A program made the position numbers and the translations under genes. Below the pieces are notes generated by a model. The model made no database searches and was not told the DNA's origin. It was given only the letters and a program-made list of their open reading frames with translations. A stretch of DNA of 64,000 bases from an uncultured bacterium (GTDB lineage Bacteria; Bacillota; Clostridia; Oscillospirales; Oscillospiraceae): positions 1-64,000 of the forward strand of contig CANDCH010000003.1 in the NCBI GenBank assembly GCA_947383145.1. Direction: 5' to 3'. Positions 36,951 to 45,223 of the stretch are shown piece by piece. Position 1 is the stretch's first letter. Each line of letters opens with the position of its first letter.

Positions 36951-36981
36951 CTGTTTATTGAATTTTTGGGAGGACTGAACA

Positions 36982-37593
36982 ATGAGTGTGTGGAAACGAA
37001 ACGCGGTTGTGGTGGCCATTGTGCTGTTTGTGGGGGCGGCGGTGTACCTCAACTGGTCCTATGGCCGGGAGGCGTCGGCGGCGGGGGAGGCCGGCGGCGA
37101 GGGCGGCGGCAGGCTTCTGGGCCAGGCGGCGCTGGTGAACGGAAAGGACGACAAGCAGACCGGGGACGGCAAGGGAACGGCCTCCGCCGCCCCCAGCGCG
37201 GACCCCTCCGCCGCCCCCAGCGCCGCCGGGGAGAGCACGGGGTACTTTTCCTCCGCCCGGCTGAACCGGCAGCAGGCCAGGGACAGCGCCCTCCAGCTCC
37301 TTCAGCAGGCGGCGGCGGACGCGGGGGCCCAGCAGGACATCATTGACGAGGCCAACGCGTCCATCCAGGCCATGGCGGCCCTCACCATGTCTGAGGCCCA
37401 GGTGGAGAATCTGGTCACCGCCAAGGGCTACGGCGACTGTGTGTGCTTCATCAACGACAACAGCGCCAGCGTGGTGGTGTCGTCCACGGAGAACGGGCTC
37501 AGCCAGAACGACGTGACCAAGATCATGGAGATCGTCAAGGAGAAGACGGGGCTGGCGGCGGATAAGATCACGGTGATTGAGACCGAACCCTGA
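36982..37593 (+). CDS. spoIIIAH: Stage III sporulation protein AH
   Basis: A 203-residue membrane-anchored protein. After one N-terminal helix (NAVVVAIVLFVGAAVYLNW), a Gly/Ala/Ser-rich linker of about 60 residues leads to the ring-building YscJ/FliF-like domain (LNRQQARDSALQLLQQAAAD to the end). In Bacillus this domain binds forespore SpoIIQ across the intermembrane space. The linker is long. The gene has its own GGGAGGA site, 130 bp after spoIIIAG. Confidence 0.95.
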   Translation: MSVWKRNAVVVAIVLFVGAAVYLNWSYGREASAAGEAGGEGGGRLLGQAALVNGKDDKQTGDGKGTASAAPSADPSAAPSAAGESTGYFSSARLNRQQARDSALQLLQQAAADAGAQQDIIDEANASIQAMAALTMSEAQVENLVTAKGYGDCVCFINDNSASVVVSSTENGLSQNDVTKIMEIVKEKTGLAADKITVIETEP

Positions 37594-37596
37594 GCG

Positions 37597-37675
37597 CTGA
37601 GCCGTCGTGAGCAGCGCGGATGGACCGGAGCGAAGGCAAAAGCCCAGCCGCCGCAGAGCAGCGGGCAAAATAAGG
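37597..37675 (+). repeat. 36-bp dispersed repeat, plus-strand copy
   Basis: 37597-37632 equals the reverse complement of 19201-19236 at 35/36 positions. It continues with AAAAGCCCAG, as do the other family members. It lies directly behind spoIIIAH. Confidence 0.85.
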
Positions 37676-37676
37676 A

Positions 37677-37705
37677 TTGTAATTTGCGGGACAGGGTGAT
37701 ATAAT
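37677..37705 (+). promoter_or_regulatory. Promoter of the Asp23-like gene
   Basis: TTGTAA (37677-37682), a 17-base spacer and TATAAT (37700-37705). It gives housekeeping transcription independent of the sporulation operon. Confidence 0.75.
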
Positions 37706-37739
37706 AGCCTCAGCATGGAAGAAGGAGCGTGAGGCGAAT

Positions 37740-38108
37740 ATGGCCGAAGGCAGGGAATATATCTCCCACGAGAGCGAGCTGGGCAGCGTCAGCATTTCCG
37801 AGGAGGTGCTCACCATCATTGCCGCCGCCGCGGCGGTGGAAGTGGAGGGGGTCAGCTCCCTGGGGTCCGGGCTGAGCAGCGAGGGGACCTCCACCGCCAA
37901 CCGCAAGGCGCTGACCAAGGGCGTGCGCCTGGTGGTGGAGGACGAGCGGGTTACCGTGGACCTGTCCATTCTGGTGCGGTACGGCTATGTGGTCACTGAT
38001 GTGGCCAAGGGCGTGCAGGAGGCGGTGTTCAGCGCCGTGGAGAACACCAGCGGGCTGGAGGTGGCCCAGGTCAACGTCACCGTGGTGGGCGTGACCTTCC
38101 AGAAGTGA
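37740..38108 (+). CDS. Asp23/Gls24 family envelope stress protein (YqhY-like)
   Basis: A 122-residue member of the Asp23 family. The family core is ISEEVLTIIAAAAAVEVEGV, then VDLSILVRYGYVVTDVAKGV and QVNVTVVGVTF. The copy located between spoIIIA and nusB is the YqhY lineage, associated with control of acetyl-CoA carboxylase/lipid synthesis in Bacillus. The same role here is inference from synteny. Confidence 0.92.
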   Translation: MAEGREYISHESELGSVSISEEVLTIIAAAAAVEVEGVSSLGSGLSSEGTSTANRKALTKGVRLVVEDERVTVDLSILVRYGYVVTDVAKGVQEAVFSAVENTSGLEVAQVNVTVVGVTFQK

Positions 38109-38118
38109 CCAACGCCAT

Positions 38119-38150
38119 CCAGGAGCCGGGGCTTGCGCCCCGGCTCCTTT
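38119..38150 (+). terminator. Terminator after the Asp23-like gene
   Basis: GGAGCCGGGG-CTTGCG-CCCCGGCTCC followed by TTTT. Confidence 0.9.
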
Positions 38151-38285
38151 TCCTGCGCCCTTTTTTTCACGGAAAAGGGGTTCCTTTTTTGCGGGCGTTC
38201 GTGTATAATAAATTGGATATACAAAATGGACCCTTGGGTCCGTGAGACAGTCCGGCGGAGGGCGCCGGAAAGAGGAGGAGTCCCC

Positions 38286-38741
38286 ATGAACAGAAGCACG
38301 GCCCGGGAGATCGCCGTCCATTTCGCCTTTGAGCTGGCCTTTTCCGACGAGAGGGCGGACCAGCTGCTGGAGCGTGAGCTGACGGCGGAGTTTTTTGCCC
38401 AGCGGGCCGAGGACGAGCCCATGTACGCGCAGTTTCCGGGACAGGGAGAGCTGGAGTATATCACCAGGCTGGCGCGGGGGGTGGGCAGCCACGGCGCCGA
38501 GCTGGACGGCTACATTGAGAAATACGCCAAGGGCTGGCGGTTTTCCCGGATCGACCGTGTGGCCTCCGCCATCATGCGGGTGACCATGTATGAGATTCTG
38601 TATATGCCTGAGATTCCCAACAAGGTGGCCATCAACGAGGCGGTGGAGATCGCAAAAAAATACCTGGATGATGAGGTAGTCAAGTTCATCAACGGCATTC
38701 TGGGCTCCTTTGTGCGCTCGGAAGTGTTGGAGCAGGGGTGA
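38286..38741 (+). CDS. nusB: Transcription antitermination factor NusB
   Basis: An all-helical RNA-binding protein that, with NusE, supports rRNA transcription antitermination. It has 151 residues. Typical parts are STAREIAVHFAFELAFSD at the start and the C-terminal NEAVEIAKKYLDDEVVKFIN then GILGSFVR. ATG at 38286 has GAGGAGGAG upstream. It opens a long housekeeping operon. A TATAAT box at 38204-38209 is a possible promoter. Confidence 0.94.
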   Translation: MNRSTAREIAVHFAFELAFSDERADQLLERELTAEFFAQRAEDEPMYAQFPGQGELEYITRLARGVGSHGAELDGYIEKYAKGWRFSRIDRVASAIMRVTMYEILYMPEIPNKVAINEAVEIAKKYLDDEVVKFINGILGSFVRSEVLEQG

Positions 38742-38744
38742 GCC

Positions 38745-39689
38745 ATGGACAAGCGGTGCCTGGGCTTTGACACCAGCAATTACACCACCTCCGCCGCCGT
38801 GTTCGGCGGCGGGGTTGCGGAGAACCGGGGGAGGCTGCTCACCGTGCCCGAGGGGGCGCTGGGCCTGCGCCAGAGCGGCGCGCTGTTCCAGCACGTGAAG
38901 CGGTTGCACCTGATGGTGGAGCGGCTCCGGGCGGACGGGGCGCTGGGCCGGATCGCCGCCGTGGGGGCGTCCACCCGGCCCCGGGAGGCGGAGGGCTCCT
39001 ATATGCCCTGCTTTCTGGTGGGCGAGGGGGAGGGCCGCGCCCTGGCGGCGGCGCTGGGGGTCCCCTTTTACCCCTGCTCCCACCAACAGGGCCACATCGC
39101 CGCCGCCGCCTGGTCGGCGGGGCGGGAGGACCTGCTGGACAGGCCCTGCCTGGTCTGGCACCTGTCCGGCGGCACCACGGAGCTCCTGAAGGTGGAGCCT
39201 GACGGCCACACCGTCCGGGGGGCAATCGTCGGCGGCACCAGCGACATCGCGGCGGGGCAGCTGGTGGACCGGGCGGGGGTGCTGCTGGGCCTGCCCTTCC
39301 CGGCTGGGAAGGCACTGGACGGGCTGTACCCCGAGGCGGACGGCGCCGGCTTTTTCCGGGTGAAGCTGAACGGGCTGACCTTCTCCCTGTCCGGTATGGA
39401 AAATAAGGTGAAGGAGCTGGCGGAGCGCGGGGAGAAGCCCGCCAACATCGCCCGGTTCACCATCGACACCATCCTGAACGTGCTGCTGCGGGCCACTCAG
39501 GAGGCCCAGCGCCGCTGGCCGGGGCTGCCGGTGCTGTGCTCCGGCGGGGTGGCCTCCAACCGGCAGATCAGGGCGGCGATGGAGGGCGCCTGCGGGGCGG
39601 TGTTCGCCCAGCCCCAGTACGCCGCGGACAACGCCCTGGGGGTGGCCATCCTGGCCCGTCGGGCCCTGGACCGGGAGGTGCCGGCGTGA
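38745..39689 (+). CDS. TsaD/Kae1-like (peptidase M22 family) paralog
   Basis: A 314-residue ASKHA-fold protein related to the tRNA t6A enzyme TsaD. The metal-binding HxxxH is present as HQQGH, followed by WHLSGGTTELL and a C-terminal CSGGVASNRQIR nucleotide-binding motif. It is shorter than true TsaD, and the N-terminus starts CLGFDTSNYTTSAAVF. A divergent M22 paralog at this site is common in Clostridia and is separate from the tsaB/D/E set. Its activity is not known. It overlaps xseA by 4 bp. Confidence 0.82.
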   Translation: MDKRCLGFDTSNYTTSAAVFGGGVAENRGRLLTVPEGALGLRQSGALFQHVKRLHLMVERLRADGALGRIAAVGASTRPREAEGSYMPCFLVGEGEGRALAAALGVPFYPCSHQQGHIAAAAWSAGREDLLDRPCLVWHLSGGTTELLKVEPDGHTVRGAIVGGTSDIAAGQLVDRAGVLLGLPFPAGKALDGLYPEADGAGFFRVKLNGLTFSLSGMENKVKELAERGEKPANIARFTIDTILNVLLRATQEAQRRWPGLPVLCSGGVASNRQIRAAMEGACGAVFAQPQYAADNALGVAILARRALDREVPA

Positions 39690-40972
39690 ATACCGCGAAT
39701 ATTCCTGCTTATACTGTATCTCAGGTGAACGGCTATTTGAAGGAACTGATGGAGGGCGACCCCCTGCTCACCGGCCTGCTGGTGCGGGGGGAGATCTCCA
39801 ACTACAAATGTTACCCCTCCGGCCACCACTATTTCTCCTTGAAGGATGAGCAGAGCGCCTTAAAATGCGTCATGTTCCGGAGCGACGCGGTCCGGCTGCG
39901 GTTCCGTCCCGCCAACGGGATGCAGGCGGCGGCCTTTGGCCGGATATCGGTGTTTCCCCGGGACGGGCAGTACCAGCTCTACTGCTCCGAGCTGATTCCG
40001 GACGGGCAGGGGGCGCTGGACGCGGCCTTTGAGCGGCTCCGCCGCCGTCTGGAGGAGGAGGGGCTGTTCGCGCCGGAGAACAAGCTGCCCCTGCCCAAAT
40101 ATCCGAAAAAAATCGCCCTGGTCACCTCCCCGGCGGGGAAGGCGGTGCGGGATATGCTGCGGGTGCTGGGGGAGCGCTGGCCGCTGGCGGAGGTGCTGGT
40201 GGCGCCCGTCCGGGTGCAGGGGACGGGGGCGGCGGAGGAGATCGCCGCCGCCATCCACCGGCTGAACAACCGGGCGGACATCGGCCTCATCATCACGGGG
40301 CGGGGAGGCGGCTCCCGGGAGGAGCTGTGGGCCTTCAACGAGGAGGCGGTGGCCCGGGCCATCGCCCTGTCCAACATCCCGGTGATCTCCGCCGTGGGCC
40401 ATGAGCCGGATGTGACCATTGCGGACTACGCGGCGGACGCCCGGGGGGGCACTCCCTCCATCGGGGCGCAGTTGGCGGTGCCGGACCAGGGGGCGGAGCG
40501 GGTCAGGCTGGCCCATCTGTCCGCCCGGCTGGCCCGGCCGCTCCAGGCCCGGCTGGACCAGGCCCGGCGGGAGCTGGACCGCCTTCAAAACAGCCGCGTT
40601 CTGCGGGATATCAAGGCCCCCATCCAGGACCGGCGGCTGGCGGCGGACGGCCTGCTGCGGCGCATGGCGCTGGCGCTGCGGGGAAAGGCGGACCAGGGGG
40701 ATCAGGCGCTGGCCGCCCTGAACGGCCGGCTCGCGCTGGCGGAGAAGAATCAGCTTTGGCGGCGGCGCAGCCGGCTGGTCAATTTGGCGTCCGGGCTGGA
40801 CGCCATGAGCCCGCTGAAGGTGCTGGGCCGGGGATACGCCATCGCCCGGAGGGGAGGGGACGTGGTGTCCTCCGCCGCTCAGGTGGAGCCGGGGGAGAGG
40901 CTGGACGTGCTGGTATCCGACGGCGTGCTGAACTGTGAGGTCAAGGAGAAGGAGGAGCGGACATGGCGGTGA
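39686..40972 (+). CDS. xseA: Exodeoxyribonuclease VII large subunit
   Basis: The large subunit of the single-strand-specific exonuclease VII, active in repair. It has 428 residues. The N-terminal OB-fold is TVSQVNGYLKELMEGD, then WVRGEISN-like LLVRGEISNYKCYPSGHHYF. The catalytic domain has ALVTSPAGKAVRDML and IITGRGGGSREELWAFNEE, followed by a coiled-coil. The start is GTG at 39686, with GGGAGGTG upstream, overlapping the previous stop. Confidence 0.95.
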   Translation: MNTANIPAYTVSQVNGYLKELMEGDPLLTGLLVRGEISNYKCYPSGHHYFSLKDEQSALKCVMFRSDAVRLRFRPANGMQAAAFGRISVFPRDGQYQLYCSELIPDGQGALDAAFERLRRRLEEEGLFAPENKLPLPKYPKKIALVTSPAGKAVRDMLRVLGERWPLAEVLVAPVRVQGTGAAEEIAAAIHRLNNRADIGLIITGRGGGSREELWAFNEEAVARAIALSNIPVISAVGHEPDVTIADYAADARGGTPSIGAQLAVPDQGAERVRLAHLSARLARPLQARLDQARRELDRLQNSRVLRDIKAPIQDRRLAADGLLRRMALALRGKADQGDQALAALNGRLALAEKNQLWRRRSRLVNLASGLDAMSPLKVLGRGYAIARRGGDVVSSAAQVEPGERLDVLVSDGVLNCEVKEKEERTWR

Positions 40973-41196
40973 AAAAGCAGTCCTTTGAGGAGTCCATGGG
41001 GCGGCTGGAGGCCATTGTGGCCCAGCTGGAGAAGGGCGAGTGCGGCCTGGACCAGTCCCTGAAGCTGTTTGAGGAGGGAACCAAGCTGGCCGGTCAGTGC
41101 CAGGAGCTGCTGGACAAGGCGGAGCAGAAGGTGAGCCTGCTGCTGGCCAACGACGGGGAGGTTCCCTTTGCGGGGGAGGAGACCGATGGACTTTGA
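40963..41196 (+). CDS. xseB: Exodeoxyribonuclease VII small subunit
   Basis: A 77-residue helical protein with the family pattern SFEESMGRLEAIVAQLEKGE followed by LDQSLKLFEEGTKL. It wraps the long coiled coil of XseA. It overlaps xseA by 10 bp and ispA by 11 bp, implying coupled translation. Confidence 0.95.
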   Translation: MAVKKQSFEESMGRLEAIVAQLEKGECGLDQSLKLFEEGTKLAGQCQELLDKAEQKVSLLLANDGEVPFAGEETDGL

Positions 41197-42079
41197 GCGG
41201 GAATACCGGGAGGCCCTGGTCCTGGTCGAGGGGGAGCTGAACAGCGCCTTTACCGGCACGATGGACGGCCCCCACCGGGAGCTGCTGGAGGCCATGCGGT
41301 ACAGCCTGCTGGCGGGGGGCAAGCGGGTACGGCCCGTGCTGGCGCTGAAATTCTGTCAGGCGCTGTGCGGAGACATGGAGCCAGCCCTGGATTACGCCTG
41401 CGGTGTGGAGATGCTCCACACCTATTCCCTCATCCACGACGATCTGCCCTGCATGGACGACGACGGGCTGCGCCGGGGCGTGCCCACCTGCCACGTGAAG
41501 TACGGCGAATGGCTGGCTCTGCTGGCGGGGGACGCCCTCCAGGCCGCGGCTTTCGAGCGGCTGGCCGAATCAAGGCGGACCGGCCCCGCGGCCAATGGCC
41601 GAGCCTGCGCCGTCCTGGCCCGGGCGGCGGGCCGGGACGGCATGTGCGGCGGGCAGTACCTGGATCTCAAGTGGGAGGGCCGGGAGCTGCCGGAGGGCTA
41701 TGGCCTGGAGCAGATCGACGCCTGGAAGACCGGGGCCCTGCTGGAGGCGGCCTGTCTGCTGGGGCTGACGGCCTCCCCTGTGGAGCCCGCAGCGGAGCAG
41801 TGGGCGGCGGCGGAACGGTACGCCCAGGCGCTGGGGATGGCCTTCCAGATCCGGGACGACATGCTGGACGTGGAGTCCACCGAGGAGGAGCTGGGCAAGC
41901 CCATCGGCTCGGACGCCCAGAACGGAAAGAACACCTACGCCGCCAAGTACGGCCTGGACCGCTGCCGGGAGCTGGTGGACCTGCTGACGGAGCGGGCGCA
42001 GGAGAGCGTGCGGGGGGCCTTCGAGCGGCCGGAGTTCCTGTGCGCCCTGGCCGGTTCCCTGGCAAAACGGAAAAACTGA
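41186..42079 (+). CDS. ispA: Polyprenyl (farnesyl/geranyl) diphosphate synthase
   Basis: A trans-prenyltransferase that condenses IPP with allylic diphosphates. It has 297 residues. The first Asp-rich motif is HDDLPCMDDD and the second is RDDMLDVE. The chain-length region and AGGKRVRP are typical of the FPP synthase group in Firmicutes. ATG at 41186 lies inside xseB. With dxs two genes on, it forms the isoprenoid part of the operon. Confidence 0.94.
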   Translation: MDFEREYREALVLVEGELNSAFTGTMDGPHRELLEAMRYSLLAGGKRVRPVLALKFCQALCGDMEPALDYACGVEMLHTYSLIHDDLPCMDDDGLRRGVPTCHVKYGEWLALLAGDALQAAAFERLAESRRTGPAANGRACAVLARAAGRDGMCGGQYLDLKWEGRELPEGYGLEQIDAWKTGALLEAACLLGLTASPVEPAAEQWAAAERYAQALGMAFQIRDDMLDVESTEEELGKPIGSDAQNGKNTYAAKYGLDRCRELVDLLTERAQESVRGAFERPEFLCALAGSLAKRKN

Positions 42080-42133
42080 GGGGAGCGCGGCGGACAGGCC
42101 GCGAGGCTCCCGAAAACAGAGGAGAGATTCGTG

Positions 42134-42574
42134 ATGATTCCGGTTTTGTTGATTGCCATCGCCGCCTGGGCCATCGCCCAGGTGCTGAAGCTGCTGATTG
42201 CCACGGCGGTATACCGAAAATTCGACATCACCTATCTCACCACCGGGGGCGGTATGCCCAGCTCCCACTCGGCGCTGGTGTGCGCCGCCGCCGTGTCCTG
42301 CGGCATGAGCGCCGGGTTTGACGCCCCTGTGTTCGCCATCGCGGCGGTGATGGCCTTCATCGTCATGTACGACGCGGCCCATGTCCGCCGGGAGACGGGA
42401 GAGCAGGCCAAGGTGCTCAACTATATCATCCATAACTGGGAGGAGTTCAAGCCGGAGAACTTTGAGCGGGACTTCAAGGAGCTCATCGGCCACACCCCCC
42501 TCCAGGTGGCGGTGGGCGCGGTGCTGGGCGTTGCGGTGGGCTTCGCGGGCAGCTTCATCGTGTTCGACATTTGA
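42134..42574 (+). CDS. Divergent PAP2-family membrane protein (YuiD/DUF212)
   Basis: A 146-residue membrane protein. GGMPSSHSALVCAAAV is the family signature, resembling the phosphatase motif of PAP2 acid phosphatases. The C-terminal half carries RRETGEQAKVLNYII. Three to four membrane segments are likely. Its location between ispA and dxs suggests a role in prenyl-phosphate metabolism, which is inference. ATG at 42134 is used; the GTG three bases earlier is in the same frame. Confidence 0.86.
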   Translation: MIPVLLIAIAAWAIAQVLKLLIATAVYRKFDITYLTTGGGMPSSHSALVCAAAVSCGMSAGFDAPVFAIAAVMAFIVMYDAAHVRRETGEQAKVLNYIIHNWEEFKPENFERDFKELIGHTPLQVAVGAVLGVAVGFAGSFIVFDI

Positions 42575-42588
42575 AAGGAAGTGCGGCC

Positions 42589-44424
42589 ATGGGCCCAGAG
42601 CGGCTGAATACCCTCACCGACCTCCAGGCAAAGCTGCTGTGCGACCAGCTGCGGGAGCAGATCATTGACGGCGTGTCGCGCACCGGGGGGCACCTGGCGT
42701 CCAGCCTGGGGGTGGTGGAGGCCACGGTGGCGGTCCACCGGGTGTTCGACCTGGAGACCGACCGGCTGGTGTTCGACGTGGGCCACCAGTGCTATGCCCA
42801 CAAGATTCTCACCCAGCGGGGCGGCCAGATGGACACGCTGCGCAGGCTGGGGGGGCTGTCCGGCTTTCCCAAGCCCCGGGAGCACCGGGCGGACGCCTTC
42901 ATCGCGGGGCACGCCTCCAACGCGGTGTCGGTGGCCCTGGGCATCGCGAGGGCCCGGACGCTGAACCGGGAGGATTACTGCGTTCTGGCCATGCTGGGGG
43001 ACGGGGCCATGACCGGCGGGCTGGCCTACGAGGGGCTGTCCGACGCGGGGCAGAGCGGGGAGCAGCTGGTGGTCATCCTGAACGACAACGGGATGTCCAT
43101 CACCAAAAACGTGGGCGGCGTGGCCCGCCACCTGGCCCAGCAGCGGCTGAAGCCCCAGTACCTCCAATTCAAAAAGGTGTACAGGCGGATCACCGGGGCC
43201 ACGGCGGCGGGCCGGGGGCTCTACCGCTTTACCCACAAGGCCAAGCAGGCGGTGAAAAACGCGGTGCTCCATTGCAGCATGTTCGAGGATATGGGGTTTA
43301 CATATCTGGGCCCGGTGGACGGCCACGATGTGAACTACCTCACCCGGCTGCTGCGGTACGCCAGGGAGCTGAACAGCCCTGTGCTGCTCCACATCAAGAC
43401 AGTGAAGGGGAAGGGGTATCCCCCGGCGGAGCGGGAGCCCGACCGCTTCCACGGGGTGGGGCCCTTCCGGGTGGAGGACGGCGCGCCCCTCAAAGAGAGC
43501 GGGGAGAGCTTTTCCTCCGTGTTTGGGGAGACCCTGTGCCAATTGGCCCGGGAGCGGGAGGACGTGGCCGCGATTACCGCTGCCATGCCCGACGGCACGG
43601 GGCTGGTGGGCTTTGCCAGGGAGTTCCCGGCCCGCTTCTTCGACGTGGGCATCGCCGAGGGCCACGCCGTGGCCATGGCGGCGGGCATGGCCAAGCAGCG
43701 GGCGGCGCCGGTGGCGGCCATCTACTCCACCTTCCTCCAGCGGGCCTACGATATGCTGATTCACGACGTGGCCATCCAGGGGCTCCACGTGGTGCTTGGG
43801 GTGGACCGGGCGGGGCTGTCCGGCGAGGACGGGGAGACCCACCACGGCGTGTTCGACGTGAACTATCTCAGCTCGGTGCCCGGTATGAAGATCTACTGTC
43901 CCGCCAGCTTTGAGGAGCTGCGCGCCATGCTCCGCTACGCCGTGGAGAAGTGCCGGGGCCCGGCGGCGGTGCGCTATCCCAAGGGGGGCGAGGGGGAATT
44001 CCGCGCCCTGTGCGGGATAGAGGGGGCCAGCGTCATACGCCCCGGAACGGACGTGACCATCGCCGCCTACGGGGTGATGGTCAACGAGGCGCTGGAGGCC
44101 GCCCGCCTGCTGGCGGAGCGGGGCAAATCCGCCCAGGTGGTGAAGCTGAACAGCATTGCCCCTCTGGACGTGGACACCGTGGCCGCCTGCGTGAAAAGGA
44201 CCGGGCGGCTGGTGGTGGCGGAGGAGTGCGTGGACGCGGGGTGCGTGGGGCGGCGGCTGGCCGCCGAGCTGGCCCTGCGGGGCGCGGCCGGTGTGAAGCT
44301 GGCCCTGGTGAACCTGGGGGACCGCTTTGTGCAGCACGGGACGGTGGCGGAGCTGCGCGCCCTGTGCGGCATCGACGGCGCGTCCATCTGCCGCCGTGCG
44401 TGGGAGGTGACGGAGCGTGGCTAA
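42589..44424 (+). CDS. dxs: 1-deoxy-D-xylulose-5-phosphate synthase
   Basis: A thiamine-diphosphate enzyme that joins pyruvate and glyceraldehyde 3-phosphate, the first step of the MEP isoprenoid pathway. It has 611 residues. Visible marks are GHQCYAHKILTQR, the ThDP motif GDGAMTGGLAYEGL to NDNGMSI, and the transketolase-like region FDVGIAEGHAVAMAAGMAKQ and GLSGEDGETHHGVFD. ATG at 42589 has AAAGGAA 8 bases upstream. The following gene starts inside its end. Confidence 0.96.
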   Translation: MGPERLNTLTDLQAKLLCDQLREQIIDGVSRTGGHLASSLGVVEATVAVHRVFDLETDRLVFDVGHQCYAHKILTQRGGQMDTLRRLGGLSGFPKPREHRADAFIAGHASNAVSVALGIARARTLNREDYCVLAMLGDGAMTGGLAYEGLSDAGQSGEQLVVILNDNGMSITKNVGGVARHLAQQRLKPQYLQFKKVYRRITGATAAGRGLYRFTHKAKQAVKNAVLHCSMFEDMGFTYLGPVDGHDVNYLTRLLRYARELNSPVLLHIKTVKGKGYPPAEREPDRFHGVGPFRVEDGAPLKESGESFSSVFGETLCQLAREREDVAAITAAMPDGTGLVGFAREFPARFFDVGIAEGHAVAMAAGMAKQRAAPVAAIYSTFLQRAYDMLIHDVAIQGLHVVLGVDRAGLSGEDGETHHGVFDVNYLSSVPGMKIYCPASFEELRAMLRYAVEKCRGPAAVRYPKGGEGEFRALCGIEGASVIRPGTDVTIAAYGVMVNEALEAARLLAERGKSAQVVKLNSIAPLDVDTVAACVKRTGRLVVAEECVDAGCVGRRLAAELALRGAAGVKLALVNLGDRFVQHGTVAELRALCGIDGASICRRAWEVTERG

Positions 44425-45223
44425 AAAACGTGTGGACCTGCTTCTGGTGGAGCGGGGGCTGGCGGACAGCCGCCAGAAGGCCCAGGCCCTCGTCATGGCG
44501 GGGCAGGTGTACGCCGGGGAGCGGCGCTGCGACAAGGCCGGTCTGGCCCTGGAGGAGGACGCGCCCCTGGAGGTCCGGGGCGGGCTGCGCTACGTCAGCC
44601 GGGGGGGCCTGAAGCTGGAGAAGGCCATGCGGGTCTTCCCCATCGCGTTGGACGGCAGAATCGCCGCCGACATCGGGGCCTCCACCGGCGGCTTCACCGA
44701 CTGTATGCTGCAAAACGGCGCGAAAAAGGTGTACGCCGTGGACGTGGGCTACGGCCAGCTGGCCTGGTCCATCCGAAACGACCCCCGGGTGGTGTGCCTG
44801 GAGCGGACCAACGCCCGGTATCTCACTCCGGAACAGATTTCGGAGCCGCTGGAGTTTGCCTCCATCGACGTGTCCTTCATCTCCCTGGGGCTGATTCTGC
44901 CCGCGCTGCGGCCGCTGATGGCCCCGGGAGGGCAGGCGGCCGCTTTGGTAAAGCCCCAGTTTGAGGCGGGGAAGGGCAAGGTGGGCAGGAAGGGGGTGGT
45001 TCGGGACCCGTCGGTGCACCTGGAGGTGCTGGAGCGCTTTCTGGACCACGCCGCCCAGGCGGATTTTTCCGTGCTGGGGCTGGACTTCTCCCCCATCCGG
45101 GGGCCGGAGGGCAATATCGAATACCTGGGCTTTCTGCGGGCCGGGGCCGGGGAGACGGGCGGATTTGATTTGAGAGAGCTGGTGGAGCGGTCCCACCGGG
45201 CGCTGGAGGGAGAGGGAGCATGA
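44417..45223 (+). CDS. tlyA: TlyA-family rRNA methyltransferase
   Basis: A 268-residue protein with an N-terminal S4 RNA-binding domain (KRVDLLLVERGLADSRQKAQ) and a C-terminal FtsJ-like SAM domain (AADIGASTGGFTDCML, then VDVGYGQLAW and the catalytic-lysine region LVKPQFEAGK). Relatives methylate the 2'-O of cytidines in 16S/23S rRNA and affect capreomycin sensitivity. It starts with GTG 8 bases inside dxs. Confidence 0.93.
   Translation: MAKKRVDLLLVERGLADSRQKAQALVMAGQVYAGERRCDKAGLALEEDAPLEVRGGLRYVSRGGLKLEKAMRVFPIALDGRIAADIGASTGGFTDCMLQNGAKKVYAVDVGYGQLAWSIRNDPRVVCLERTNARYLTPEQISEPLEFASIDVSFISLGLILPALRPLMAPGGQAAALVKPQFEAGKGKVGRKGVVRDPSVHLEVLERFLDHAAQADFSVLGLDFSPIRGPEGNIEYLGFLRAGAGETGGFDLRELVERSHRALEGEGA

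Noticed and set aside
42421..44535. Minus-strand 704-codon frame over dxs
   Set aside because: It is antisense to dxs, proline/histidine-rich low complexity, without promoter or ribosome site.
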